Below, one piece after another: positions 54,452 through 62,799 of a DNA stretch of 64,000 nucleotides. The DNA lies in the NCBI GenBank assembly GCA_020438845.1, contig JAGQTV010000081.1:32216-96215 (forward strand), given 5' to 3'. This DNA is from Mycobacterium sp. (lineage in GTDB: Bacteria > Actinomycetota > Actinomycetes > Mycobacteriales > Mycobacteriaceae). The number at the start of each line of letters is the position of its first letter. Position 1 is the stretch's first letter. Position numbers and translations under genes: made by a program. Below the pieces are notes generated by a model. The model saw only the letters and a list, made by a program, of their open reading frames with translations. It was not told the DNA's origin and did not search any database.

Positions 54452-55123
54452 GTGCGGGTTGTGGTGATGGGATGTGGACGTGCCGGTGCCGCACTTGCCG
54501 AGGCGCTGTCCCGGCTCGGCCACGAGGTGGCGGTCATCGACCGAGACGCTGCGGCGTTCCACCGGCTCTCCTCGGAATTCTCCGGGGATCGGATACTGGG
54601 GATGGGCTTCGACCGAGACGTCTTGCTACGCGCGGGAACCGAGCATGCCGACGCCTTCGCTGCGGTGTCCTCCGGGGACAACTCCAACATCATCGCCGCC
54701 CGGTTGGCCCGCGAAACATTCGGAGTGAAGCGGGTGGTGGCCCGCATCTACGACGCCAAGCGCGCAGCGGTCTACGAGCGGCTTGGCATCCCGACCATCG
54801 CCACCGTGCCGTGGACGACCGACCGGTTGCTCAACGCGCTCACCGGGGAGAACCGGACCGCACGCTGGCGCGACCCGACCGGGACAGTCGCCGTGTGTGA
54901 GGCCGACCTCCACGAAGGCTGGGTCGGCCACCGTGTCACGGCTCTCGAGGAAGCCACCGGGGCCAGAGCGGCGTTCCTGATCCGATTCGGTACCGGGCTG
55001 CTACCGGAGAAGAAAACCGTCATCCAGGCCGGTGATCAGGTCTACCTTGCTGCTGTCTCGGGGCGGGCCGCCGAAGCTCTGGCAGTGGCCGCCCAGCCGC
55101 CCGCGGAAGAGGTCGGAGAGTGA
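54452..55123 (+). CDS. ceoB: TrkA-type K+ uptake regulator CeoB
   Basis: A 223-residue TrkA protein: an N-terminal RCK/NAD-binding domain (VVVMGCGRAGAALAEAL, then EVAVIDRD) and a C-terminal RCK_C domain (about 135-215). It matches Rv2691. Together with CeoC it gates or regulates a K+ transporter in response to NAD(H) or ATP. It overlaps ceoC by four bases (GTGA). GTG 54452 is the start. Confidence 0.93.
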   Translation: MRVVVMGCGRAGAALAEALSRLGHEVAVIDRDAAAFHRLSSEFSGDRILGMGFDRDVLLRAGTEHADAFAAVSSGDNSNIIAARLARETFGVKRVVARIYDAKRAAVYERLGIPTIATVPWTTDRLLNALTGENRTARWRDPTGTVAVCEADLHEGWVGHRVTALEEATGARAAFLIRFGTGLLPEKKTVIQAGDQVYLAAVSGRAAEALAVAAQPPAEEVGE

Positions 55124-55785
55124 AAGTCGCAATCGCCGGGGCCGGTGCAGTGGGCCGGTCAATCGCCCGGGAACTGGTGGACAACAACCACGACGTCACT
55201 CTCATCGAACGCAATGCCGACCATTTCGACATCGACGCGATCCCGGCGGCGCACTGGCGCCTCGGCGACGCCTGCGAGTTGAGCCTGCTGGAAGCCGTCC
55301 ACCTCGAGGACTTCGACGTGGTGATCGCCGCGACCGGCGACGACAAGGCCAACGTGGTGCTCTCCCTGCTGGCCAAGACAGAGTTCGCCATTCCACGTGT
55401 GATAGCCCGGGTCAACGATCCGCGCAACGAGTGGCTGTTCGACAACTCCTGGGGCGTCGATGTCGCTGTGTCGACCCCGCGCATGCTGGCCTCCCTGGTC
55501 GAAGAGGCGTTCGCGGTCGGAGACCTGGTGCGGCTGATGGAATTCCGGAAGGGTCACGCCAACCTGGTGGAGATCACGCTGCCCGATGCAACCCCATGGG
55601 GCGGTCGGCCGGTACGCAAGATGAAGCTCCCCCGCGACGTGGCGCTGGTGACGATTCTGCGCGGCCGGCGGGTGATCGTTCCCGAACCTGATCAGCCGCT
55701 CGAGGGCGGTGACGAACTACTCTTCGTCGCCGCTCCAGAAGTCGAGGACGAACTGCGTCGGCTGCTCGCCGACGGACTGGCCTGA
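55120..55785 (+). CDS. ceoC: TrkA-type K+ uptake regulator CeoC
   Basis: A 221-residue TrkA protein paired with CeoB, homologue of Rv2692. The NAD-binding motif is VAIAGAGAVGRSIARELVD with VTLIERNADH after it, and an RCK_C domain follows at about 140-215. GTG 55120 overlaps the ceoB stop. The two proteins probably form a hetero-oligomeric gating ring. No TrkG/H channel gene is adjacent. Confidence 0.93.
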   Translation: MKVAIAGAGAVGRSIARELVDNNHDVTLIERNADHFDIDAIPAAHWRLGDACELSLLEAVHLEDFDVVIAATGDDKANVVLSLLAKTEFAIPRVIARVNDPRNEWLFDNSWGVDVAVSTPRMLASLVEEAFAVGDLVRLMEFRKGHANLVEITLPDATPWGGRPVRKMKLPRDVALVTILRGRRVIVPEPDQPLEGGDELLFVAAPEVEDELRRLLADGLA

Positions 55786-55804
55786 TGTCCCAGTCCGGCT
55801 GACG

Positions 55805-56458
55805 CTAGTCCGGCCGGCGGGCGTGCGCGGCGTGCACCGCGCGCTGGGCCGCCCGGACCGCGAGGTAGCTGACCAGCGCGGCTACCGCCGTCAGCGGCCA
55901 GCCCATGGCGATCCGAGCCACCCCCAGCAGGCCGGTCCGGTCGGCGTCATAGAGGTGATGCTGAACGGCGAATCGCGCACCGAACACCAGGACCCAGGTC
56001 AGCGTTGCCAGGTCGAAGGCCACCACCGCCCGTCGGGACGCGCGCCAGCTGCGGTCGTGACCGTTGACCCAACTCCAGATGTAGCCCACCACCGGCCGGC
56101 GGATCAGCACCGATACCAAGAACACGGCGGCCCACAACAGTGAGGTCCAGATCCCCAGCAGAAAGTAGCCTTTCGATGCCCCGACCAACCAGGCGATCAG
56201 CGCGCTCACGCCGACGCCGAAGAAGCCGGCGACTGCAGGCTGCACCGAGTCGCGCCGGAACAGCCGCCAGAACAGGATCGCCGCAGCGACGGCAAGAGCC
56301 GACACGATGGCCGGTAGCAGGCCGAATGCGGCTGACACCGGTACCAGAACCGCGACCGGCAACGCGGAGTAGATCAGGCCGCTGACCCCTCCCATCTGGC
56401 CCAGCAGAGCCTGGGCGGGAGTGCGGGCCGCGGGAGCGCCGACCTCGCTCTCGGTCAA
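55805..56458 (-). CDS. DUF3159 membrane protein (Rv2693c-like)
   Basis: A 217-residue protein with six membrane helices, opening with LLGQMGGVSGLIYSALPVAV. It has no catalytic motif and belongs to the actinobacterial DUF3159 family. TTG 56458 overlaps the stop of the OB-fold gene as TTGA and agrees with the family length. It is the second gene of a two-gene operon. Function is unknown; genetic linkage to the K+ genes is conserved. Confidence 0.88.
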   Translation of the reverse strand: MTESEVGAPAARTPAQALLGQMGGVSGLIYSALPVAVLVPVSAAFGLLPAIVSALAVAAAILFWRLFRRDSVQPAVAGFFGVGVSALIAWLVGASKGYFLLGIWTSLLWAAVFLVSVLIRRPVVGYIWSWVNGHDRSWRASRRAVVAFDLATLTWVLVFGARFAVQHHLYDADRTGLLGVARIAMGWPLTAVAALVSYLAVRAAQRAVHAAHARRPD

Positions 56459-56826
56459 CGTTGAATCTCGTAGTGCGGGTTGTAGATCGCTTTGGTCCCG
56501 TTGTCGAGCATCCCGAGCCTGCCGTGGACCCGAAGCGTCCGGCCGCACTCGATGCCGGGAATCCGACGCTGGCCCAACCAGACCAGCAGCACGGTGTCGG
56601 TGCCATCAAAAAGTTCCGCTTGGATGCCGGCGCCACAGCCCTTGGCGTTGGTCTCGACGCAACGCAGGGTTCCGACCATGGTGACCTCTTGGCCGCGCTT
56701 GCAGTCAATCGCGCGCTGCGCTCCGGTGCTGGTGGCCTCGTCGGTGAGTTCCTCGGCATCGCGGTCCTCGGGGCTCTCCGTCAAACGGCGGGTGAGCCGA
56801 CGCATAAAACTTTCCGCCGTAGCCAT
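56455..56826 (-). CDS. OB-fold nucleic-acid-binding-like protein (Rv2694c-like)
   Basis: A 123-residue cytoplasmic protein. The first 30 residues are charged and helical; the rest is an OB fold: GQEVTMVGTLRCVETN, GIQAELFDGTDTVLLVWLG and TLRVHGRLGMLDNGT. Two Cys lie in RCVETNAKGCGAG. It is conserved with the DUF3159 gene across mycobacteria. Nucleic acid binding is inferred only from the fold. Confidence 0.87.
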   Translation of the reverse strand: MATAESFMRRLTRRLTESPEDRDAEELTDEATSTGAQRAIDCKRGQEVTMVGTLRCVETNAKGCGAGIQAELFDGTDTVLLVWLGQRRIPGIECGRTLRVHGRLGMLDNGTKAIYNPHYEIQR

Positions 56827-56942
56827 GGCATCTCCTGACCTCTCATTAATGCAAACGTCACCGTAGACCCTTGAAGTTCCGCAGCGCCAAACCGTCCCAC
56901 CCCAATGGCCCGCCCAGCCCTGCGGCCAGGCACGATCGTGGG

Positions 56943-57680
56943 GTGGCAGGCGACACGCGGAAGACCTTGCGAAGCATCCCGGACGGCGCTGTGGCGGTGT
57001 TGCTGCCCGGCACGGGCTCCGACGACGAGTACATCCGACGGGCCTTCGAAGGCCCGTGGACCAAGGCCGGTGCGATGCTGGTTGCGGTCGCCCCGGACCC
57101 GGCCGACGTGGTTGCGGGGTATCTGCGCGCCCTTGACGCCGCGGCCGCCAGTGGAGCAGTCATCGTTGGTGGGGTATCACTCGGAGCGGCTGTGGCCGCC
57201 AGCTGGGCGCTCGCCCATCCAGATGGGACCATCGCCGTTGTGGCGGCGTTGCCGGCCTGGACCGGGGCATCGGACGGCGCACCTGCGTCACTGTCGGCCC
57301 GGCATACCGCCGCCCTGTTGCGCCGCGACGGACTCGCGGCGACGACGGCCGCCATGCGCGCCTCGAGCCCGGCGTGGCTGGCCGACGAACTGGCCCGGTC
57401 CTGGCAGCGGCAATGGCCGTCGCTGCCCGCCGCACTGGACGAGGCGGCAGGCTTCGCCGCACCAAGCCGGGAGGAGTTGAGCCTGCTGACGGCACCATTG
57501 GCTGTGGTGGGGGCCGTCGACGACCCGATCCACCCGATCGCGGTGGCACGTGAATGGGTTGCGGCCGCACCCCGGGCGGCGCTGCGTACGACGACGTTCG
57601 ACGAGTTCGGCCCGAACCCGCCTGCCCTTGGTGACGCATGTTTGCAGGCACTGGCGGAGGCACTGCAGCAACCCGACTGA
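56943..57680 (+). CDS. Alpha/beta-hydrolase (Rv2695-like)
   Basis: A 245-residue alpha/beta-hydrolase. The oxyanion region is VAVLLPGTGSDDEYI, the nucleophile elbow is VIVGGVSLGAAVAASWAL, and the acid lies near VVGAVDDPIHP. Substrate is unknown. GTG 56943 matches the start seen in M. tuberculosis Rv2695; the frame is open farther upstream but there without family-like sequence. It is convergent with the DUF3710 gene. Confidence 0.85.
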   Translation: MAGDTRKTLRSIPDGAVAVLLPGTGSDDEYIRRAFEGPWTKAGAMLVAVAPDPADVVAGYLRALDAAAASGAVIVGGVSLGAAVAASWALAHPDGTIAVVAALPAWTGASDGAPASLSARHTAALLRRDGLAATTAAMRASSPAWLADELARSWQRQWPSLPAALDEAAGFAAPSREELSLLTAPLAVVGAVDDPIHPIAVAREWVAAAPRAALRTTTFDEFGPNPPALGDACLQALAEALQQPD

Positions 57681-57687
57681 GCGGTGC

Positions 57688-58674
57688 TCAGCCTCCGGTG
57701 CCTCGCAGTTGCTGCATGGCCGACCCTTCGGCGGCGCGGCGCTCGCCTGGCGGTTCAGGTTGTTCGGGAACCTGCGCCTGGGCTTGTTCGCGAGCCTGCT
57801 CCTGCTGCAACTGCTGCTGGGCCAGCCGCTGCTGAGCGAGTCGCTGCTGGGCAAGTTGCTGCTGTGCGAGTTGTTGCTGGGCGAACTGCTGTTGCTGAGC
57901 AAACATGGCCTGTTGAGCGGCCAGCATGGCCTGCTGGGCCTGCTGAGCCTGCTGGGCCTGCTGGGCGGCGGCAGCGCGCAACTGCTCAGCTAGTTCCTCC
58001 GGTAGCTGAACGGGAAGCGGCGTCCGAACCGGCATGGGGGTGTCCCCGCGGCGAACAACACTGTCAGCCAGTGCGGTCCGCGCCTCAGCCGCGAGCGCCG
58101 CGATGGTGTGCGGTGCGCCGTTGACCACGCACCGGACCATCCAGCGGTAACCGTCAACACCGACAAACCGGACCACCCCAGCACCGGTGCCCACCACTTC
58201 GCGTCCCCATGGACCATCCTCGATGGAAACCGACGCGTTGTCGTTGCGAAGGGCCTCGGCCAATTCGCTGGCCACCTCGCGCCACAGCCCGGGCGACTTC
58301 GGCGCAGCATAGGCGGCGATGGTGAACCGGCCATTGGGGGTCACCACCCAGATCGCGCTGGGGACGCCCTGCTGGTTGAGCTCCACCTGAATTTGGCCAC
58401 CCGGCGGCATCGGGACCAGGACCGAACCGAGGTCCAGCCGAGCCTGGAGCGCTTCATCGGGGTTGTCAAAATCCTCGATATCGAACGGGCCTTCGAAATC
58501 ACCCTCGAAGTCAACCTTGGACACCGTGCCCGAGTCCGCCTCCGATTCGCCCCCGGACTGGACACCGTCGGCGGGTGCGGCTGCGACCTCGCCGCTAATG
58601 CCCTGCTCATCGCCCTGCCCAGCCGTGCCGCCGGTACCGCTGTCCCGGTCTTTCTTACGTCTGCCGAATGCCAT
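57688..58674 (-). CDS. DUF3710 protein with Gln-rich C-terminal tail (Rv2696c-like)
   Basis: A 328-residue cytoplasmic protein. Residues 75-235 are the DUF3710 domain (LDLGSVLVPMPPGGQIQVEL, FTIAAYAAPKSPGLWREV, GYRWMVRCVVNG). The N-terminus is acidic. From about residue 235 to 310 comes a Gln/Ala-rich coiled stretch with repeats of LAQQQ and FAQQQ, which makes this protein about 70 residues longer than M. tuberculosis Rv2696c. ATG 58674 shares one base with the dut stop (TGATG), so it is coupled to dut. Confidence 0.87.
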   Translation of the reverse strand: MAFGRRKKDRDSGTGGTAGQGDEQGISGEVAAAPADGVQSGGESEADSGTVSKVDFEGDFEGPFDIEDFDNPDEALQARLDLGSVLVPMPPGGQIQVELNQQGVPSAIWVVTPNGRFTIAAYAAPKSPGLWREVASELAEALRNDNASVSIEDGPWGREVVGTGAGVVRFVGVDGYRWMVRCVVNGAPHTIAALAAEARTALADSVVRRGDTPMPVRTPLPVQLPEELAEQLRAAAAQQAQQAQQAQQAMLAAQQAMFAQQQQFAQQQLAQQQLAQQRLAQQRLAQQQLQQEQAREQAQAQVPEQPEPPGERRAAEGSAMQQLRGTGG

Positions 58675-59138
58675 CACAAACTCGCATGTCCGCCGGAGGA
58701 ACCGTGACCGCCCTGGCCACGGGTGGTGTCAGCCAGTCCGGCCTCGTCGAACGAGACCACTTCGACCAGCTCGGGAAGCTCGACTCGCTGGACCACCAGT
58801 TGAGCGATCCGATCACCGCGCCGAATCGAGATGGGCGCGGCCGGGTCGAGGTTGATCAGGGCCACCTTGACTTCACCGCGATAGCCGGCATCGATGGTGC
58901 CCGGGCTATTGACGATCGAAAGTCCAAGGCGTGCAGCCAAACCGGAGCGCGGGTGAATCAACCCCACCATGCCATGCGGAATGGCCACGGCGATTCCGGT
59001 CGCCACCAGCGACCGCTGGCCCGGCCCCAGTTCGACGTCCTCTGAACTGAACAGGTCGATGCCGGCGTCACCATCGTGGGCTCGGCTGGGCATCGGCAGA
59101 TCGCGGTCCAGGCGAACCACCGCAAGACTGGCGGGCAT
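58674..59138 (-). CDS. dut: dUTP diphosphatase
   Basis: A 154-residue trimeric dUTPase that hydrolyses dUTP to dUMP, keeping uracil out of DNA. All five family motifs are seen, among them [55 protein letters not shown] and the C-terminal [12 protein letters not shown]. Length equals that of M. tuberculosis Dut. ATG 59138 sits in a catgatg sequence near the divergent DUF3093 gene. Confidence 0.97.
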   Translation of the reverse strand: MPASLAVVRLDRDLPMPSRAHDGDAGIDLFSSEDVELGPGQRSLVATGIAVAIPHGMVGLIHPRSGLAARLGLSIVNSPGTIDAGYRGEVKVALINLDPAAPISIRRGDRIAQLVVQRVELPELVEVVSFDEAGLADTTRGQGGHGSSGGHASL

Positions 59139-59163
59139 GATGGGAAAGACTACCCTTGGCCGA

Positions 59164-59640
59164 GTGTCAAGTTCGCGTGTGATGTCGCAAACCGTGCGGT
59201 ACCGCGAGCGGCTCTGGGTGCCGTGGTGGTGGTGGGCCGTCGGCGTCGGCTTGGCGGCGCTGTTCGCAACTGAGATCAACATGGGTGTTCAGGGGCTTCC
59301 CATCTGGCTCTCCTACGCCGTGTTGGGGGCGGCCGCTGCCGGGGTTTTGCTGTGGCTGAGCCGGACTGAGGTAAGGGTTGTCGACACTGACGGCGACGTC
59401 GAACTGTGGGCAGGGCAGGCACACCTCCCGGCAACCGTGGTGTCCCAGTCGGCGCCGGTCCCCCGCACCGCGAAATCCGCGGCGTTGGGCCGCCAACTGG
59501 ACCCTGCCGCCTTCATCGTGCATCGGGCCTGGATCGGCCCCATGGCCCTGGTCGTCCTGAACGACCCCGACGACCCGACGCCGTACTGGTTGGTGAGTTC
59601 CCGCCACCCCGAGCGTTTGCTCTCGGCCCTGAGCCGCTGA
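59164..59640 (+). CDS. DUF3093 membrane protein (Rv2698-like)
   Basis: A 158-residue protein with two N-terminal membrane helices ([20 protein letters not shown] and [18 protein letters not shown]) and a C-terminal cytosolic beta-rich domain ending [13 protein letters not shown]. It is an actinobacterial DUF3093 protein, conserved next to dut. Function is unknown. GTG 59164 is chosen because upstream residues are not family-like; GTG 59179 and ATG 59182 are alternatives. Confidence 0.87.
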   Translation: MSSSRVMSQTVRYRERLWVPWWWWAVGVGLAALFATEINMGVQGLPIWLSYAVLGAAAAGVLLWLSRTEVRVVDTDGDVELWAGQAHLPATVVSQSAPVPRTAKSAALGRQLDPAAFIVHRAWIGPMALVVLNDPDDPTPYWLVSSRHPERLLSALSR

Positions 59641-59692
59641 CCCAATCCGACCGCGTTCCAGGCCCGGCGCAGACCCGGCCCCAGACACACTG

Positions 59693-59995
59693 TCAGGCGG
59701 CGCAGTCGGTGCAGATCATCACACCGTTCTTCTCGGTGGCGAGCCGACTGCGGTGATGAACCAGGAAACAACTCGAGCAGGTGAACTCGTCAGCTTGCTT
59801 GGGCACCACCCGCACCGACAGTTCCTCACCGGACAGATCGGCACCCGGTAGCTCGAAGGATTCTGCAGATTCGGTTTCATCGACGTCGACGACGGCCGAC
59901 TGCGCTTCGTTGCGGCGCGCAGTGAGCTCTTCCAGCGAATCCTCGGACACATCATCGGTCTCGGTACGCCGTGGGGCGTCATAGTCAGTAGCCAT
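59693..59995 (-). CDS. DUF4193 zinc-ribbon-like protein (Rv2699c-like)
   Basis: A 100-residue acidic cytoplasmic protein of the DUF4193 family, the same length as Rv2699c. Two CxxC pairs, FTCSSCFLVHH and MICTDCAA, form a likely zinc ribbon at the C-terminus. The N-terminal half is acidic and probably disordered. ATG 59995 follows GAGGGA. It is highly conserved in actinobacteria, but its role is unknown. Confidence 0.92.
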   Translation of the reverse strand: MATDYDAPRRTETDDVSEDSLEELTARRNEAQSAVVDVDETESAESFELPGADLSGEELSVRVVPKQADEFTCSSCFLVHHRSRLATEKNGVMICTDCAA

Positions 59996-60170
59996 CGTCA
60001 TCCCTCGTCAGATCTCAGCAGAGTGTTGTATCAGCGCAGAACGCATGTGCATACGGATTCCCGCCCGTTTGCGCGTCTCTTTTCGTGTGATTTACATCAC
60101 TTCGGTTGGGCAATGCCGCCCCGCGTGGTCAAACGGCGACGGTAGCCGCCGGTTTGTTCACAGCTACCAC

Positions 60171-60182
60171 TACAGTGCACAC
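60171..60182 (+). promoter_or_regulatory. -10 element for a likely leaderless cei mRNA
   Basis: TACAGT at 60171-60176 fits the TAnnnT -10 pattern and ends six bases before the cei GTG at 60183. No ribosome binding site precedes that GTG. Confidence 0.5.
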
Positions 60183-60833
60183 GTGGTCGCACTCATCACC
60201 GACGGCTCAGTGTACGACAAGGACGGGCAGCCGTTCCGGCGGCGCAACTACCGACCGGGCATCATCGCCGCGGCTGTGCTCTTCCTCGTCACCGCGGTGG
60301 TCTGGGCCTACGCGCTGTCCCGGCCCGTCGCCGTTCAGGAGGCCGCGGCGTGCAACGCCCCGCCGACCGCGACTTCTCCGACAGCACCGAAGCTGGGCCA
60401 GGAAGTGGCCCCAGTGTCGATGATCGAGGTCTCACCCGCCAAGCTGGCCGACACCAAGATCCGGGTCCTGAACGCAAGCGGCCAGGGCGGGCAGGCAGGC
60501 GACGTCGCGGGAGCCCTCCGCGACTTGGGCTTCGCTGCGCCGACAGCCGCCAATGACCCGGTCTATGCCGGAGCGCGACTTTCCTGCCAGGGCCAGATTC
60601 GGTTCGGCGAGGCTGGTCGACACGCAGCGGCTACAACCTGGCTGGTCGCGCCGTGCGTCCAGCTTTATCAGGACGACCGCAAGGATGATTCGGTCGATCT
60701 GGTGATCGGCACCGACTTCACAACGCTGGCCAACAGCGACGACATCGCCGCGGTGCTGTCGAGCCTGCGACCTGGGGCCGCTGAGCCGGCAGACTCGACG
60801 TTGATCGCCAAGATCCACAACGAAACCTGCTAA
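60183..60833 (+). CDS. cei: Cell envelope integrity protein Cei (LytR C-terminal domain)
   Basis: A 216-residue protein, the same length as M. tuberculosis Cei (Rv2700). It has one membrane helix (about 28-48, AAAVLFLVTAVVWAYAL) and an outside LytR_C-type domain (about 95-200) with VLNASGQGGQAGDVAGALRD. Cys residues near the helix and in the domain are likely paired. Cei is needed for envelope integrity and virulence in M. tuberculosis. The gene is convergent with suhB; their stop codons overlap. Confidence 0.93.
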   Translation: MVALITDGSVYDKDGQPFRRRNYRPGIIAAAVLFLVTAVVWAYALSRPVAVQEAAACNAPPTATSPTAPKLGQEVAPVSMIEVSPAKLADTKIRVLNASGQGGQAGDVAGALRDLGFAAPTAANDPVYAGARLSCQGQIRFGEAGRHAAATTWLVAPCVQLYQDDRKDDSVDLVIGTDFTTLANSDDIAAVLSSLRPGAAEPADSTLIAKIHNETC

Positions 60834-61684
60834 CGAGGCTCTAATCCCGAGTAACGCTCCAGCGCACCCATGAGCTGTGCGGCCACTCCGGGCGCAGCCG
60901 CCACGAGTAAGGCGCCCGCATCGGCACCGGTCGCTTCCGGCAGGGCGACGAACGCCCCGGCTTCGGCGGCGATCAGGGCGGCTGCGGCCCAGTCCCACAC
61001 GTTGAGCCCGTGCTCGTAGTAGACGTCGAGACGACCTGCGGCGACCATGCACAGATCCAGTGCCGCGGCGCCCATCCGCCGCACGTCGCGGACCAGGGGC
61101 AGCATTTGCGCCAACAGTGCGGCCTGCGCCGCCCGTCGAGAGCTGTCATAACCGAACCCGGTACCCAGGAGGGCCTGGGAGAGTTCCGCGACCGCACTGC
61201 ACCAGAGCGGCCGGCGTTCGCCATCGACGAGCAGATGGGCACCTCCGCCCACCGCGGCGGAGTAAATCTCTGCGTTAGCGACGTCGGCCACCGCGCCCGC
61301 CACCGACACGCCGCCACGCTGAGCGGCGATCGAGACCGCGTAAGCCGGAATTCCGTAGAGAAAGTTCACCGTGCCGTCGATGGGGTCGAGCACCCAGCGA
61401 ACCCGAACGGAGTCCACGTCATGGCAGCCACCGCCTTCTTCGCCCAGTATCGAGTCATCCGGACGCAGCTGCTGCAACCGGTCACGCAGAAACTGCTCGG
61501 TCTGGGTGTCGACGATGCTCACCGGATCGGTCGGGCTGCTCTTGACCCGGATGACCGGAGTCGTCTGAACGTTCGCCGGACCGGCTCCAAATAACTCCGC
61601 CCGCCGCCGGCGGACGAACGCCGCGGCCTCGGCGGCCAGGTGCTCGGCCACGGTGCGCAGGCGTTCAGGATCGTCGTAGCTCAC
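60830..61684 (-). CDS. suhB: Inositol-1-monophosphatase family protein SuhB
   Basis: A 284-residue Mg2+-dependent, Li+-sensitive phosphatase. The metal site is seen in ILGEEGGG, WVLDPIDGTVNFLYG and NVWDWAAAALIAAEAG. In mycobacteria it supplies inositol for phosphatidylinositol and mycothiol. GTG 61684 leaves eight residues before the conserved RLRTVAEHLAAEA, as in M. tuberculosis; ATG 61708 and GTG 61714 are upstream alternatives. Confidence 0.93.
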   Translation of the reverse strand: MSYDDPERLRTVAEHLAAEAAAFVRRRRAELFGAGPANVQTTPVIRVKSSPTDPVSIVDTQTEQFLRDRLQQLRPDDSILGEEGGGCHDVDSVRVRWVLDPIDGTVNFLYGIPAYAVSIAAQRGGVSVAGAVADVANAEIYSAAVGGGAHLLVDGERRPLWCSAVAELSQALLGTGFGYDSSRRAAQAALLAQMLPLVRDVRRMGAAALDLCMVAAGRLDVYYEHGLNVWDWAAAALIAAEAGAFVALPEATGADAGALLVAAAPGVAAQLMGALERYSGLEPR

Positions 61685-61851
61685 CAGTCCATCGCAACAC
61701 AGGGCCATCGCCACCCACGCATGACCGCCACAACACGAGCGCGCGGCAATCCAGCCTTGGCCGACCGGCCGACCAACTACTGTTTGAGGACTTCCGTTTT
61801 GGATTGACGTCGGTTGGATCTGGCCGCCCGCCGCGAGAGGAGATGACCGTT

Positions 61852-62625
61852 ATGAACGGCACCGACCCGGAAATCACGCAACGTCTGGCGTTGGGGATCG
61901 ACGTCGGAGGCAGCGGGGTCAAGGGCGCGATCGTCGACCTTTCCACCGGCCAACTCGCCAGCGAACGGTTCCGGCTGGAGACCCCGCAGCCCGCCACCCC
62001 GCCGGCTGTTACGAGCACCATCGCAGAAGTCGTGCGCCACTTCGGCTGGACCGGTCCGGTCGGGGTGACCTACCCCGGCGTCGTCGTCAACGGCGTCGTG
62101 CAAACCGCGGCTAACGTTGACTCATCCTGGATCGGGACCAACGCCACCGAATCGATCAGCGCTGCTTTGAACGGCCAGAAGGTGACCGTGCTCAATGACG
62201 CCGACGCCGCCGGCCTAGCCGAACAGCACTACGGCGCGGGCCGCAACCACAACGGCGTCATCGTGCTGCTGACGTTCGGGACCGGCATCGGCTCAGCAGT
62301 GATCCACGACGGCAAACTCTTGCCCAACACCGAGTTCGGCCATATCGAGGTGGGTGGAAAGGAAGCCGAACACCGGGCCGCGTCTTCGGTGAAGGAGCGC
62401 AAGGAATGGAGCTACCACCGCTGGTGCAGGGAGGTCACCAAGGTTCTCATCGCTATCGAGAACGCGATCTGGCCCGACCTGTTCATCGCAGGTGGAGGTA
62501 TCAGCAAGAACGGCGACAAGTGGATTCCGTTGTTGAAGAACCGCACTCCGGTGGTAGCGGCCGTTCTCCTCAACAGCGCCGGAATCGTCGGCGCCGCAAT
62601 GGCCAGCCAACCCGATCTGTCGTGA
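61852..62625 (+). CDS. ppgK: Polyphosphate glucokinase
   Basis: A 257-residue ROK-fold kinase that phosphorylates glucose with polyphosphate or ATP. The phosphate-binding motif is LGIDVGGSGVKGAIVD, the second is LTFGTGIGSAVI, and the polyphosphate-specific region includes GGKEAEHRAASSVKE. ATG 61852 is nine bases after GAGGAG; ATG 61843 touches that site and is unlikely. It is the homologue of Rv2702 and lies directly upstream of sigA. Confidence 0.95.
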   Translation: MNGTDPEITQRLALGIDVGGSGVKGAIVDLSTGQLASERFRLETPQPATPPAVTSTIAEVVRHFGWTGPVGVTYPGVVVNGVVQTAANVDSSWIGTNATESISAALNGQKVTVLNDADAAGLAEQHYGAGRNHNGVIVLLTFGTGIGSAVIHDGKLLPNTEFGHIEVGGKEAEHRAASSVKERKEWSYHRWCREVTKVLIAIENAIWPDLFIAGGGISKNGDKWIPLLKNRTPVVAAVLLNSAGIVGAAMASQPDLS

Positions 62626-62654
62626 GTGTGGCCTGTGCAATCGCAGGCAGTCGT

Positions 62655-62660
62655 TACAAT
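62655..62660 (+). promoter_or_regulatory. Candidate -10 of the sigA promoter
   Basis: TACAAT at 62655-62660, 30 bases after the ppgK stop, is a good SigA-type -10. No clear -35 is seen 17 bases upstream. It would give a leader of about 130 bases before the sigA GTG. Confidence 0.45.
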
Positions 62661-62670
62661 GGAACGCGGC

Positions 62671-62701
62671 CTCCGGCGTGAAACACGGCGGGAGGGCCAC
62701 C
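62671..62701 (+). promoter_or_regulatory. Imperfect hairpin in the sigA leader
   Basis: The segment runs ggcctccggcgtg, aaa, then cacggcgggagggcc. The arms pair with a few bulges. It ends just before the ATG of the first leader ORF and would bury its GGGAGG ribosome binding site in the 3' arm. Confidence 0.4.
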
Positions 62702-62758
62702 ATGCTTAAGAAATCCGAGCGGGACCACCCCGACATTCATAGCCGACGCCTGGGGTAA
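62702..62758 (+). CDS. sigA leader ORF 1 (18 codons)
   Basis: ATG 62702 is six bases after GGGAGG, a stronger ribosome binding site than that of sigA itself. It encodes [18 protein letters not shown] and stops at TAA 62756-62758. It lies 42 bases upstream of sigA. It may control sigA translation; the sequence alone cannot prove it is translated. Confidence 0.5.
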   Translation: MLKKSERDHPDIHSRRLG

Positions 62759-62761
62759 GGC

Positions 62762-62797
62762 ATGTCCCAGCTGAAGCCCGCACGACTGAAAGGGTGA
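62762..62797 (+). CDS. sigA leader ORF 2 (11 codons)
   Basis: ATG 62762 begins three bases after leader ORF 1 stops. It encodes [11 protein letters not shown] and its TGA (62795-62797) ends two bases before the sigA GTG at 62800, close enough for ribosomes to re-initiate. Its own ribosome binding site (GTAAGG) is weak, so it could be read by coupling from ORF 1. Confidence 0.4.
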   Translation: MSQLKPARLKG

Positions 62798-62799
62798 AC

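Noticed and set aside
57738-57985. CRISPR-like array
   Set aside because: The repeats are short, contiguous and coding (Gln-rich tail), with no spacers. No other part of the window has spaced direct repeats.
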